A model generated the notes under the pieces. The model made no database searches. It worked only from the letters and a program-made list of their open reading frames with translations, and was not told the DNA's origin. Positions 45,481 through 54,650 of a stretch of DNA of 64,000 bases are shown here, one piece after another. How positions within the stretch are numbered: position 1 is the stretch's first letter; the number at the start of each line of letters is the position of its first letter. This stretch comes from Merdicola sp963557785 (GTDB lineage: Bacteria > Bacillota > Clostridia > TANB77 > CAG-508). The translations under genes were made by a program, and so were the position numbers. The stretch is taken from assembly GCA_963557785.1 (NCBI GenBank), contig CAUWBF010000001.1, positions 62,001 through 126,000 of the forward strand, read 5' to 3'.

Positions 45481-45795
45481 GTGAATGTTAGATACATAGA
45501 AAAGGACAAGCTGTTATATTTTGATTTAACAGAGGAAATTGATCATCATACTACAGAAGAAATAAGGAGGAAAGCAGACTATGAAATTGAAAGATATATG
45601 CCTAAAAGAGTTATATTTAATTTTAATAGTGTTAACTTCATGGACAGTGCAGGAATAGGAATGCTACTTGGAAGGTACAAAATGGTAAAAAGAATTGGGG
45701 GAGAATTAGGAATAATAAATGTAAAAAATAGTATAGAAAAAGTTTTAGAAATGTGCGGAATATTAAAATTAGTACCAATATATAAAACTATATAA
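45481..45795 (+). CDS. spoIIAA: Anti-sigma-F factor antagonist
   Basis: SpoIIAA is the STAS-domain protein that, when dephosphorylated, frees sigma-F from SpoIIAB in the forespore. The 104-residue protein starts with GTG after AAGGAGG. The phosphorylated serine is S56 in FMDSAGIGMLLGRY. C-terminal EMCGILKLVPIY is typical. It is the first gene of spoIIAA-AB-sigF. Confidence 0.97.
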   Translation: MNVRYIEKDKLLYFDLTEEIDHHTTEEIRRKADYEIERYMPKRVIFNFNSVNFMDSAGIGMLLGRYKMVKRIGGELGIINVKNSIEKVLEMCGILKLVPIYKTI

Positions 45796-45807
45796 AGGAG
45801 GCGAAAA

Positions 45808-46281
45808 TTGGTGGGTAAAAATGAAAATGAAATGAAATTAGAAATAATGAGTAAATCAAACAATGAGGCATTTGCAAGAATAACAGTAGCAGCTTTTGCA
45901 GCACAGCTTGATCCAACAATAGAAGAAATTGCTGATATAAAAACTGCAGTATCTGAAGCAGTTACAAACTCTATAATCCACGGATATGAAAATACTGAAG
46001 GAAAAATAACAATTGTAGCAAAATTATATGAGAATACGATACAAATAGAAATATCAGATTCAGGTAAGGGAATAGAAGATGTTGAAATGGCAAAACAACC
46101 ATTATATACTTCAAAACCGGATTTAGAAAGATCTGGTATGGGATTTACAATTATGGAAAGTTTTATGGATGAAGTAAAAGTAGAATCTATAGTAGGTTTA
46201 GGTACAAAAATAACTATGAAAAAGAAAATTAAAACAAGTATTAATAATTTATTGGTAAATAGTGATTCAATTAATAGCTAA
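45808..46281 (+). CDS. spoIIAB: Anti-sigma-F factor / serine kinase
   Basis: SpoIIAB binds and inhibits sigma-F and phosphorylates SpoIIAA. Start is TTG 45808 or GTG 45811 after AAAGGAGGCG. The GHKL ATPase motifs are AVSEAVTNSIIHGY (N box), ISDSGKGIEDVE (G1) and RSGMGFTIMESFMD (G2). Length (157) is slightly longer than the 146 of B. subtilis because of the C-terminal tail. Confidence 0.96.
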   Translation: MVGKNENEMKLEIMSKSNNEAFARITVAAFAAQLDPTIEEIADIKTAVSEAVTNSIIHGYENTEGKITIVAKLYENTIQIEISDSGKGIEDVEMAKQPLYTSKPDLERSGMGFTIMESFMDEVKVESIVGLGTKITMKKKIKTSINNLLVNSDSINS

Positions 46282-46298
46282 AGAAAAGGTGGAGACGT

Positions 46299-47021
46299 AT
46301 GTATAAAAATGAAGCAAAAGATATTCTTGAAGCACAAAATGGCAATCACGAGAAAATGACACAATTAGTTGAATCAAATTCAGGACTAGTATGGAGTATT
46401 ATAAAAAGATTTTCGGGTAGGGGATTTGAATTAGATGATTTATATCAAATAGGAGTTATAGGATTAATCAAATCTATAAAAAGATTTGATACAAACTTTG
46501 ATGTTAAATTATCTACATATGCTGTACCCTATATTTTAGGAGAAGTAAAAAGATTTATAAGAGATGATGGACCAATAAAAATAAGCAGAAGTATAAAAGA
46601 ATTAAGCATAAAAATAAAAGATATTCAAAAAGAATATTTAAATAGAACAGGAGAAGAAATAGGAATAAATGAAATAGCTAAACAATTAAAAATTCCAAAA
46701 GAAGATGTAGCAGTAGCATTAGATTCATTAAATCCAATAGAGTCTATATATAAAGATACATTACAAGAAAAAAATCAATTAACAATTTTAGATCAATTAA
46801 CTAATAATATAGATGAGGCGGAGCAAATAGTAAATAAGTTATCATTAAAAGAACTAATAAATAGTCTAAATGAGCAAGAACAGGAAATTATTTTATTAAG
46901 ATATTATAAAGAGAAAACTCAAATGCAGGTTGCTAAAATACTAGGTATTTCACAAGTTCAAGTTTCAAGAATAGAAAAAAGGATATTAAATTCTATGAAA
47001 ATGAAATTAGTTCAAAAATAA
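46299..47021 (+). CDS. sigF: RNA polymerase sigma-F factor
   Basis: First forespore-specific sigma factor. The 240-residue protein has region 2 (NSGLVWSIIKRFSGRGFELDD, LYQIGVIGLIKSIKRFD, STYAVPYILGEVKRFIRDDG), region 3 and region 4 (EQEIILLRYYKEKTQMQVAK, GISQVQVSRIEKRIL). YILGEVKRFIRDDG is characteristic of SigF/SigG; the operon position settles SigF. Confidence 0.97.
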   Translation: MYKNEAKDILEAQNGNHEKMTQLVESNSGLVWSIIKRFSGRGFELDDLYQIGVIGLIKSIKRFDTNFDVKLSTYAVPYILGEVKRFIRDDGPIKISRSIKELSIKIKDIQKEYLNRTGEEIGINEIAKQLKIPKEDVAVALDSLNPIESIYKDTLQEKNQLTILDQLTNNIDEAEQIVNKLSLKELINSLNEQEQEIILLRYYKEKTQMQVAKILGISQVQVSRIEKRILNSMKMKLVQK

Positions 47022-47040
47022 TTTATAAAAAGGGAAGTTT

Positions 47041-48048
47041 ATGAAAAAAATATTTATATATACATTGTTTGTTATTTTCATGTGCTTTTTAATTCCTTTA
47101 ATAGGAGTATACAAGTTTGAAAATAAAGATGTTTCATCATCAGTAACTTTAGATTCAAATATGTTAAATCAAAATATAAGCACAGGCGAATATGATTATA
47201 AAGATTATAATGTAATAAAACTGTTGCATGCATCAACAGGAAATGTAGAAGAATTAAAATTAGATGAATATTTATACGGAGTTGTTTCTAGCGAAATGCC
47301 AGCTGATTTTGAAAAAGAGGCATTAAAGGCACAAGCAGTAGTTGCAAGAACATATACAATATATAAAATACAACATGGAAATAAACATGAAAATGCGGAT
47401 ATATGTGATAACTCAAAATGTTGTCAAGCTTGGATAAGTAAAGAAGATAGACTAAATAGATGGAATGAAGACATAAGAGAATCAAATTGGAACAAAATTA
47501 TAGAAGCGGTTAACGAAACAAAAGGAAAAATAATTACCTATAATAATGAACCTATAAATGCATTCTTTCATGCAAATAGTGGAGGAACAACAGAAGTACC
47601 AATAAATGTATGGGGAGGAAGTGGATATCCATATTTGCAGTCTGTTTCAACAGCTGGAGAAGAAAATTATTCACAATATAGTTCAGAAATAACATTAAAT
47701 AAAAATGAATTTGAAAGTAAGATAAGAGAAAAGCATAAAGATTTCGAAATAGATTGGAACCAGAAAAATAGCATAGAAGTCTTAGAATATACTAATGGAA
47801 ATAGGGTAAAAACAATAAAAATAGGAAATCAGAATTTATCAGGTGTAGAAGTAAGAACTATATTAGGATTAAAATCAGCAAATTTTGAAGTGAGCATAGA
47901 AGGAGATAATATAAAATTTGAAGTAAAAGGATATGGACATGGAGTTGGTATGAGTCAAACAGGTGCAGATAGTATGGCTAAAGAAGGAAAGTCTTATGAA
48001 GAAATAATAAAACATTTCTATACTGGTGTAGAAATAAAAGATATGTAA
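47041..48048 (+). CDS. spoIID: Stage II sporulation protein D, lytic transglycosylase
   Basis: SpoIID cuts glycan strands during engulfment with SpoIIP and SpoIIM. The 335-residue protein has an N-terminal membrane anchor and the SpoIID domain: LDEYLYGVVSSEMPADF with catalytic E85, ALKAQAVVARTY, the segment CDNSKCCQAW, HANSGGTTEVPINVWGG and the C-terminal GHGVGMSQTGADSMA. Placement right after sigF is unlike B. subtilis but seen in several Clostridia. A mother-cell promoter could not be picked out in the 19-base gap. Confidence 0.95.
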   Translation: MKKIFIYTLFVIFMCFLIPLIGVYKFENKDVSSSVTLDSNMLNQNISTGEYDYKDYNVIKLLHASTGNVEELKLDEYLYGVVSSEMPADFEKEALKAQAVVARTYTIYKIQHGNKHENADICDNSKCCQAWISKEDRLNRWNEDIRESNWNKIIEAVNETKGKIITYNNEPINAFFHANSGGTTEVPINVWGGSGYPYLQSVSTAGEENYSQYSSEITLNKNEFESKIREKHKDFEIDWNQKNSIEVLEYTNGNRVKTIKIGNQNLSGVEVRTILGLKSANFEVSIEGDNIKFEVKGYGHGVGMSQTGADSMAKEGKSYEEIIKHFYTGVEIKDM

Positions 48049-48060
48049 TTTTCTTAATTT

Positions 48061-48088
48061 GTATAGATTTCTCAAAAAAGGGAATAAT
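48061..48088 (+). promoter_or_regulatory. Sigma-F promoter of spoIIQ
   Basis: GTATA (48061-48065), 14 bp, GGGAATAAT (48080-48088). Both fit the sigma-F consensus GYATA / GGNNANANT. It lies 33 bases before the spoIIQ start. Confidence 0.75.
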
Positions 48089-48120
48089 TTTACTAAAGTA
48101 AAAAATTAGGAGGAAAGTTT

Positions 48121-48906
48121 ATGAGAAAAGAAACAAATATTAAGAAAAGAAATTTAAAAACATATGCTATAGGTTTAATTAGTATAGCAGTTATATTAGG
48201 TATAGGAATATTATATTATAATTTAAATAAGACAAGCAGTTATAAAGTAGATGCAGATCAATTCTCTAAAATTAGTAATCAATTAGAAGACAATACAAAT
48301 ATAAATGATACTACAGAACAAGCAAGTGTACAAATAGGTAAAAGTGTAGAAGAAGTAGAAAATGAAACTAATTCTGCTAATACAAGTGAAAAAATAGCAA
48401 TTAATACAAGTATAGTTGAGAAAGATACAATAAAAAATAATACTACAGTAGAAAATGAAATAAAGGAAGATAAAGAAGAAGTAGTAGAAGAGAATGAAGA
48501 AGTGTCTTTTTGCATGCCTGTTGATGGAGAGATAACAAAAGAATTTGCAAAAGATACGTTAATATATTCAGCTACTTTAAATGAATGGACTACACATTTA
48601 GGAATAGATATTAAAGCTGAAAAAACAACAGTAGTAAAAGCAGCTGAAAAAGGAACTGTTAAGTATATAAAAAATGATCCAAGATATGGTTTGAGTATAG
48701 TAATAGAACACAGTGATGGTTATACTACTGTATATTCTAATTTATTAACCTCTGAATTTGTAGTAGAAGGAGAAAAAGTTGAAAAAGGACAAACAATAGG
48801 AACAGTAGGAAATACAGGTGTATTTGAAATAGCAGATGAAAGCCATCTTCATTTCGAAATATTAAAAGATAATAATCAGGTTGATCCAAATGCATATTTA
48901 AAATAA
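48121..48906 (+). CDS. spoIIQ: SpoIIQ-like M23 peptidase
   Basis: SpoIIQ in the forespore membrane binds SpoIIIAH across the intermembrane space during engulfment. The 261-residue protein has a membrane helix (about 14-34), an acidic linker (about 50-128) and an M23/LytM domain. Unlike B. subtilis SpoIIQ, the metal site is complete: H159 and D163 in HLGID, and H242/H244 in HLHFE, as in clostridial SpoIIQ with endopeptidase activity. The sigma-F promoter upstream and the place after spoIID support the assignment. Confidence 0.88.
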   Translation: MRKETNIKKRNLKTYAIGLISIAVILGIGILYYNLNKTSSYKVDADQFSKISNQLEDNTNINDTTEQASVQIGKSVEEVENETNSANTSEKIAINTSIVEKDTIKNNTTVENEIKEDKEEVVEENEEVSFCMPVDGEITKEFAKDTLIYSATLNEWTTHLGIDIKAEKTTVVKAAEKGTVKYIKNDPRYGLSIVIEHSDGYTTVYSNLLTSEFVVEGEKVEKGQTIGTVGNTGVFEIADESHLHFEILKDNNQVDPNAYLK

Positions 48907-48932
48907 ATTTAATCGAATTATTCTTCTAGCTA

Positions 48933-48961
48933 TTGACAAAATATGAAAATACTAGTATACT
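48933..48961 (+). promoter_or_regulatory. Sigma-A promoter of rpmF
   Basis: TTGACA (48933-48938), 17 bp, TATACT (48956-48961). Confidence 0.8.
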
Positions 48962-49035
48962 TTTATAGTGACTAATAAATCGTAAAAAATGAATAGATAT
49001 ATAGATATCTTTAAATAGCGAAGGAGGGAATAAAA

Positions 49036-49230
49036 ATGGCACAACCAAAAAGAAGATGGTCAAAACAAAGAACTCATACAAAGAGATCTACATGGAAATT
49101 AGAAAAACCAAATTTTGCTACTTGTCCACACTGTCATGAACCAGTAATGCCACATAGAATATGTAACAATTGTGGATATTATGATGGAAAAGAAATAGTA
49201 GTTAAAGAAACTGCAGAACAAGCAAACTAA
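49036..49230 (+). CDS. rpmF: Ribosomal protein L32
   Basis: The 64-residue protein begins MAQPKRRWSKQRTHTKRSTW as expected for L32 and contains a zinc-ribbon of two cysteine pairs (CPHC and CNNC), so it is the zinc-binding form. AAGGAGGG site, own promoter and terminator. Confidence 0.97.
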   Translation: MAQPKRRWSKQRTHTKRSTWKLEKPNFATCPHCHEPVMPHRICNNCGYYDGKEIVVKETAEQAN

Positions 49231-49244
49231 TAAATATTCACAAA

Positions 49245-49270
49245 AAGTACCTTTTTCAAGGTGCTTTTTT
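49245..49270 (+). terminator. Terminator after rpmF
   Basis: AAGTACCTT (49245-49253) with AAGGTGCTT (49258-49266), one A-G or wobble position, followed by T-run. Confidence 0.8.
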
Positions 49271-49306
49271 AGGTTTAAAAAATGGAGTAAAATATGGAGG
49301 AAACAT

Positions 49307-50629
49307 ATGAAAAAACAAGGTATTATAATAAGTGTAGTTTTATTAATAGTTTTAGTTATAGTTGGAATTGTAGTATTTTATTTAAATAGTAAGAATGAAG
49401 CAGTAGAAACGGTAAAACCAATAGATTCAGATATATTATTACCAGATATATTAGAACAAGATTTTACATATAATATTTCTACAACTGAAGAAACAACCGA
49501 GAATGTAATATTTTCTATAATTTCAAAAGAAAAAGACTATCCTATATATTATGCAATATTGGAGATGGACGAAAACGGAAACATAGAAGAAATAGAAGAT
49601 GAAGATTATTGCTTATATGAAAAGGAAATAGTAATAGAAAGAAATTCTTATATATTCCTTAAATATAAAAGTGAAGAAAAATATAGCAGTATACCATATA
49701 AAATTGAAATAAAAAACATAATATCATCAAATGAAAATGAGGAGGAAGAAACTATTACTGAAGAGGAATTAAAAGAGGCGCAAGTAAATAAAGAAGAACA
49801 GAAAGACAATAAACATCCTTATTATATAAAAGTGAATTATGGTGCTAATGTTGTAACTATATATCAAAAAGATGAAAATAACGAATATACAATACCTATT
49901 AAGTCTATGGTTTGTTCATGTGGAATAGCTACACCAACTAGTGGAGTTTATAAAACAACCAATAAATACGTTTGGAGGAAATTAGTAGGTGGAGTATATG
50001 GACAATATGCAACAAGAATAGTGGGAAGTATCTTATTCCATTCTGTACCATATACTACAAATACAAAAGATTCTTTAGAATATTGGGAATATGATAAATT
50101 AGGAACTAAAGCTTCAGCAGGATGTGTTAGACTAACAGTAGCTGATGCAAAATGGATATATAGCAACTGCGCTGCTGGTACAATGGTAGAATTTTATTCG
50201 TCATCTAACCCAGGTCCACTAGGAAAGCCATCAAGTAAGAAAATTTCTCAATATACAAACCTAAGAAATTGGGATCCAACAGATTCAGATCCTAATAATC
50301 CATGGAATTATGAAACACCAGTAGAACAACCAGCAGAAAGTAATAATAGCTCAAATACAGATTCTAATAATAATCAAGGAACACAAGAAAAACCAGGAGA
50401 AAATCAAGGTGCAGGCTCAGACTCAAAAGGAGAGCAAGATAAAGAAACTGAGCAACAACCAGACAAAGAACCAGAACAAAATCCAGATAAAGAAGACCCA
50501 GATAAAGAAAATACAGATACAAATGATGGAACAGAAGAAAAACCAAGTACAAAACCAGATGAAAATAAAGATCAAACTTCTAGTGAAGGTAGTCAAACAG
50601 AAACTTCTGGAGAAATGGAACAAAATTAA
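49307..50629 (+). CDS. Membrane-anchored L,D-transpeptidase (YkuD domain)
   Basis: L,D-transpeptidases form 3-3 peptidoglycan cross-links. The 440-residue protein has an N-terminal anchor (about 5-25), an Ig-like/linker region, then a YkuD domain (about 165-305) with VNYGANVVTIYQKDE, ILFHSVPY (catalytic His) and ASAGCVRLTVADA (catalytic Cys). The tail (about 335-440) is a disordered, highly charged Pro/Glu/Asp/Lys/Asn/Gln sequence with repeated PDKE units, probably lying in the wall. Confidence 0.92.
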   Translation: MKKQGIIISVVLLIVLVIVGIVVFYLNSKNEAVETVKPIDSDILLPDILEQDFTYNISTTEETTENVIFSIISKEKDYPIYYAILEMDENGNIEEIEDEDYCLYEKEIVIERNSYIFLKYKSEEKYSSIPYKIEIKNIISSNENEEEETITEEELKEAQVNKEEQKDNKHPYYIKVNYGANVVTIYQKDENNEYTIPIKSMVCSCGIATPTSGVYKTTNKYVWRKLVGGVYGQYATRIVGSILFHSVPYTTNTKDSLEYWEYDKLGTKASAGCVRLTVADAKWIYSNCAAGTMVEFYSSSNPGPLGKPSSKKISQYTNLRNWDPTDSDPNNPWNYETPVEQPAESNNSSNTDSNNNQGTQEKPGENQGAGSDSKGEQDKETEQQPDKEPEQNPDKEDPDKENTDTNDGTEEKPSTKPDENKDQTSSEGSQTETSGEMEQN

Positions 50630-50712
50630 AATAGTAAAGTAATTATATATTTAGTTTGACTAAATATATAAATTGATATAAAATGTTAAAGAATAAAAGT
50701 GAGGTGAAAGTT

Positions 50713-52038
50713 TTGTCAAAACCAGTAGTAGCAATAGTAGGAAAACCAAATGTAGGAAAGTCAACATTTTTTAACTATATAGTTGGACAACGTATATCTA
50801 TTGTAGAAGATGTACCAGGAGTTACAAGAGATAGAATATATGCAGAAGCAAATTGGAGAGGTAGAAATTTTACATTAATAGATACTGGAGGAATAGAGCC
50901 AGAATCAGAAGATATTATAATATCTCAAATGAGAGAACAAGCTAATATTGCAATAGAAATTGCTGATGTAATAATATTTTTAACAGATATAAAACAAGGT
51001 GTTACAGCAGCGGATATGGATATTGCTATGATGCTTAAAAAATCTAAAAAGCCAATAGTTTTAGTATGTAATAAAGCTGATAGTTTTGGCGAAACAGATA
51101 ACAATATATATGAATTCTATAATCTAGGAATAGGAGACCCTTATGCAATTTCTGCAGCAAATGCTAAAGGAATAGGAGACGTACTAGATGCAATATACGA
51201 AAAATTTCCAGAAAAGGATCCAAATGAAGATGAAAGAGATGAAATAAAAGTTGCAATTATAGGAAAACCAAATGTAGGAAAATCGTCATTAGTAAATAAA
51301 ATCCTTGGAGAAAATAGAGTAATTGTAAGCAATATTGCAGGAACTACACGTGATGCAATAGATTCAGAATTTGAAAATGAATTTGGAAAATATATTTTAA
51401 TAGATACAGCTGGAGTTAGAAAGAAAAGTAAAGTTAACGAAAGAATAGAAAAATTTAGTGTTATGCGTACTTCATTAGCTATTGAAAGAGCAGATGTGTG
51501 TTTACTTATGATAGATGCAACAGAAGGAGTTACTGAGCAGGATACCAAAATAGCAGGAGAAGCACATGAAGCGGGAAAAGGTGTAATAATAGTAGTAAAT
51601 AAATGGGATGCATATGAAAAAGAAACAGGAACTTTAGAAAAATATACAAAAGAAGTATACGAAAAATTAGCTTATTTATCTTATGCTCCAATAATATTTA
51701 TATCAGCAAAGACTGGACAAAGAGTTAATAAATTATTTGAAATGATAAATGCAGTGGCAAGTCAAAATGCTAGAAGAATATCTACAGCAATGCTAAATCA
51801 AGTAATAAATGAGGCTATAGCATTAGTACAACCACCTACTGATAAAGGTAGAAGATTAAAAATATTATATATTACTCAAGCAACTACAAAGCCACCAACA
51901 TTTGTTATTTTTGTTAATAGTAAAAAGTTATTTCATTTTTCTTATGAAAGATATTTGGTAAATCAAATCAGAAAAGAATTTGGATTACAGGGAACTCCAA
52001 TAAGAATAATAGTAAGAGAAAAAGGAAATGAAGAATAA
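50713..52038 (+). CDS. der: Ribosome biogenesis GTPase Der
   Basis: Der (EngA) has two GTPase domains and is needed for 50S assembly. Start is TTG 50713 (SKPVVAIVGKPNVG), five bases after GAGGTGA; an ATG at 50683 has no site. G1 of domain 1 is GKPNVGKSTFF, with DTGGIE and NKAD; domain 2 has GKPNVGKSSLV, DTAGVRKKS and NKWD. The C-terminal KH-like domain follows (about 350-441). Followed by plsY and gpsA, a usual clostridial order. Confidence 0.97.
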   Translation: MSKPVVAIVGKPNVGKSTFFNYIVGQRISIVEDVPGVTRDRIYAEANWRGRNFTLIDTGGIEPESEDIIISQMREQANIAIEIADVIIFLTDIKQGVTAADMDIAMMLKKSKKPIVLVCNKADSFGETDNNIYEFYNLGIGDPYAISAANAKGIGDVLDAIYEKFPEKDPNEDERDEIKVAIIGKPNVGKSSLVNKILGENRVIVSNIAGTTRDAIDSEFENEFGKYILIDTAGVRKKSKVNERIEKFSVMRTSLAIERADVCLLMIDATEGVTEQDTKIAGEAHEAGKGVIIVVNKWDAYEKETGTLEKYTKEVYEKLAYLSYAPIIFISAKTGQRVNKLFEMINAVASQNARRISTAMLNQVINEAIALVQPPTDKGRRLKILYITQATTKPPTFVIFVNSKKLFHFSYERYLVNQIRKEFGLQGTPIRIIVREKGNEE

Positions 52039-52056
52039 TAAAAAGGAGGAATTATT

Positions 52057-52704
52057 ATGGCAGCATACATTATTATGGCAATAATTGCATATGCAATAGG
52101 AAGTGTAAATTTTTCTGTAATCTTTAGTAAAAAGTTTGCAGGTTTTGATGTAAGAGAAAAGGGAAGCGGAAATGCTGGAACAACGAATATGTTAAGAACT
52201 GTTGGAAAAAAGGCTGCAGCAATTACATTATTATGTGATATATTAAAAGGTGTAATTTCTATACTTATTGCAATGTTTATTGGAAATATTGTAGAAGGTT
52301 CAGATAAAGAATTATTAGTACAAATAGCAGGTATAGCAGTTATATTAGGACACACATTCCCTATATTTTTTGGATTTAAGGGAGGAAAAGGTGTTGCAAC
52401 ATCATTAGGAGTATTATTAATGACAAACTGGCAAATTGGATTAATATGTTTAACATTTGCAATAGTGCTTATGGCATTAACTAGAATGGTTTCATTTGGA
52501 TCTGTTACTGCTGCTGTACTATATCCAGTTTTAACTATAATATTAATGAATAATCCACATTATACTGTACTAACAGATGGCAATGATGGAAGAAAATATT
52601 TTATATATAGTATAATATTAGCAGTAATAGTTTTATTTAATCATAGAAGTAATATTAAAAGAATACTAGAAGGAAAAGAAAATAAATTAAGTTTTAAAAA
52701 ATAA
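52057..52704 (+). CDS. plsY: Acyl-phosphate glycerol-3-phosphate acyltransferase
   Basis: PlsY transfers acyl groups from acyl-phosphate to glycerol-3-phosphate, the first step of phospholipid synthesis. The 215-residue polytopic protein shows the three motifs: YAIGSVNFSVIF, REKGSGNAGTTNMLRT, and GHTFPIFFGFKGGKGVATSLG. AAGGAGG site. Confidence 0.97.
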   Translation: MAAYIIMAIIAYAIGSVNFSVIFSKKFAGFDVREKGSGNAGTTNMLRTVGKKAAAITLLCDILKGVISILIAMFIGNIVEGSDKELLVQIAGIAVILGHTFPIFFGFKGGKGVATSLGVLLMTNWQIGLICLTFAIVLMALTRMVSFGSVTAAVLYPVLTIILMNNPHYTVLTDGNDGRKYFIYSIILAVIVLFNHRSNIKRILEGKENKLSFKK

Positions 52705-52724
52705 TATTGATCAATAAAATAAAT

Positions 52725-52751
52725 AGAGGTCAATCAAAAAGATTGATCTCT
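52725..52751 (+). other. Intercistronic hairpin between plsY and gpsA
   Basis: AGAGGTCAATC (52725-52735) pairs with GATTGATCTCT (52741-52751), five-base loop, no T-run. More likely an RNA-stability or attenuation element than a terminator. Confidence 0.55.
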
Positions 52752-52775
52752 AATTTAAATTATAGGAGGATTCAA

Positions 52776-53759
52776 ATGAAAAATATAGCTATAATAGGAA
52801 GTGGAAGTTGGGGAGTAGCTTTAGCTACTCATTTGGCAAAATTAGGAAACAGAGTGAAAATATGGTCTTTTTCAGAAGAAGAAAAAGATATTATAAATAA
52901 TCAAAAGGCATGCAAATTTTTACCAGGATTAAAGTTACCTGATAATATCTATTGCAGTAACGATTATAAAGAAGTTATAGATGAATCAGATTTTATTATA
53001 CATGTTACACCATCTAAATTTACAAGAAGTACAGTAAAAGAATATAAAGAATATGTAACGAATCAGCCAATAATTATTTGTGGAAAAGGATTTGAAAAAG
53101 AAACTTTATCAACATTAGATAGTGTTATATCAGAAGAACTACCAAATACAAAAATAGGAGTATTTTCAGGTCCAAGCCATGCTGAAGAAGTTTCTATTGG
53201 ATTACCAACAGTAATGGTTATAGCTTCTAAAGATGAAGAGATATTAAACATGATACAAGATACATTTATGTCTCCAGAACTTAGAGTATATACTTCAACA
53301 GATGTAAAAGGTGTAGAACTTGGTGGAGCATTTAAAAACATAATTGCTTTTTGTGCTGGAATAGCAGCTGGAATAGGTTTAGGAGATAATACATTTGCAG
53401 CACTTATAACTAGGGGACTAAAAGAAATTGTAAATTTAGGAGTTGCATTAGGTGGAGAAACAAATACTTTCTATGGTTTAACAGGTTTAGGAGATTTAAT
53501 AGTAACTTGCCTTAGTGAACACAGTAGAAATAGAAAAGCTGGAAAACTAATAGGAGAGGGAAAGTCACTAGAAGAAACTAAAAAAGAAGTTGGTATGGTA
53601 ATAGAAAGTATAGATAATATAGAAGCTGCATATGAATTAGGAAAAATACATAATGTAGAAATGCCAATAGTAACAGCTGTTTATAATGTTTTATATAACA
53701 ATTTAGATCCAAAAGAAGCAGTAACAATGTTAATGACACGTGATAAAAAAGCAGAATAA
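52776..53759 (+). CDS. gpsA: Glycerol-3-phosphate dehydrogenase [NAD(P)+]
   Basis: GpsA makes glycerol-3-phosphate for phospholipids. Start is ATG 52776 after ATAGGAGG. The 327-residue protein has the Rossmann motif AIIGSGSWGVALATHLA, GPSHAEEVSIGLPT, VELGGAFKNIIAFCAG (catalytic Lys), and GLTGLGDLIVTCLSEHSRN. It supplies the substrate for the plsY product upstream. Confidence 0.97.
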   Translation: MKNIAIIGSGSWGVALATHLAKLGNRVKIWSFSEEEKDIINNQKACKFLPGLKLPDNIYCSNDYKEVIDESDFIIHVTPSKFTRSTVKEYKEYVTNQPIIICGKGFEKETLSTLDSVISEELPNTKIGVFSGPSHAEEVSIGLPTVMVIASKDEEILNMIQDTFMSPELRVYTSTDVKGVELGGAFKNIIAFCAGIAAGIGLGDNTFAALITRGLKEIVNLGVALGGETNTFYGLTGLGDLIVTCLSEHSRNRKAGKLIGEGKSLEETKKEVGMVIESIDNIEAAYELGKIHNVEMPIVTAVYNVLYNNLDPKEAVTMLMTRDKKAE

Positions 53760-53776
53760 TTTAATGGAGGCATTTT

Positions 53777-54217
53777 ATGAAATTAGTAGTACAAAGAGTA
53801 AGCGAAGCTAAAGTAGAAGTTGACGGAGAACTAATAGGAAAAATAAATAAAGGATTTCTAGTTCTATTAGGAGTTACTCATGAAGACACTAAAGAAACTG
53901 CAGATTTCTTAGTGAAAAAATTATGCAATTTAAGAGTATTTACAGATGAAAATGATAAAATGAATTTATCTATTGAAGATATCGATGGAGAATTACTTAT
54001 TGTTTCTCAATTTACTTTATATGCAGATACAAAAAAAGGAAATAGACCAAGTTTTGTAGATGCTGCTAAACCTGAAAAAGCAGAAGAATTATATAAATAT
54101 TTTATAGAAGAATGTAAAAGAAACAAAATTAAGAGAGTAGAACATGGAAAATTTGGAGCAGATATGAAAGTTTCATTACTTAATGATGGACCAGTTACTA
54201 TAATTTTAGAAAAATAA
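53777..54217 (+). CDS. dtd: D-aminoacyl-tRNA deacylase
   Basis: DTD removes D-amino acids and glycine mischarged onto tRNAs. The 146-residue protein has MKLVVQRVSEAKVEVDG, the SQFTLYADTKKGNRPSF motif and the C-terminal NDGPVTI (Gly-cisPro-type region NDGP). TGGAGG site. Confidence 0.97.
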   Translation: MKLVVQRVSEAKVEVDGELIGKINKGFLVLLGVTHEDTKETADFLVKKLCNLRVFTDENDKMNLSIEDIDGELLIVSQFTLYADTKKGNRPSFVDAAKPEKAEELYKYFIEECKRNKIKRVEHGKFGADMKVSLLNDGPVTIILEK

Positions 54218-54220
54218 ATT

Positions 54221-54257
54221 AAAAGAGTATTAAATTATATTATTTAATACTCTTTTT
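54221..54257. terminator. Bidirectional terminator
   Basis: 15-bp stem AAAAGAGTATTAAAT (54221-54235) with ATTTAATACTCTTTT (54242-54256), with T-runs on both strands; it serves dtd and the minus-strand gene. Confidence 0.88.
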
Positions 54258-54537
54258 AGTATGGAAATCGTTCATATAAATATTTTATTAAATCATCAGC
54301 ATTATAATCTGTAACATTTATAAGAATTCCTTCATCAATGCTAATCCACATATTAATATTGAATTTATCGTTGTTATCTATAAAACTACCAATTATTTCT
54401 ACTAATTCTATAGGATTATCATATTCTTTTTCCCATTTTAATTTTTCTTCTATATGAAAATCCCTATTGAAAAATTCTCTTAAAAATTCATTGATTTGTT
54501 CTTTTTCTGTACTATATAACTGAACCTTATATTTCAT
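54256..54537 (-). CDS. Hypothetical 93-residue protein
   Basis: A small soluble acidic protein, beginning MKYKVQLYSTEKEQINEFLREF, with PIELVEIIGSFIDNNDKFNINMW and ending DDLIKYLYERFPY. AGGAG-type site on the minus strand (AAAGGAGT). Similar proteins occur in Clostridia as I recall, with no known function. It is a lone gene between two plus-strand units. Confidence 0.75.
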   Translation of the reverse strand: MKYKVQLYSTEKEQINEFLREFFNRDFHIEEKLKWEKEYDNPIELVEIIGSFIDNNDKFNINMWISIDEGILINVTDYNADDLIKYLYERFPY

Positions 54538-54650
54538 TTTTTTACTCCTTTATATTTATTATTGCATTATAAAAAATATATATACAATAGAATAAAAGGT
54601 TAATTTATGGAAATACTAGAAATATAAGTTGATTGAAAGGAAATATAATA

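Noticed and set aside
52725..52751. plsY-gpsA hairpin as a terminator
   Set aside because: It has no T-run and gpsA has no clear promoter of its own after it.
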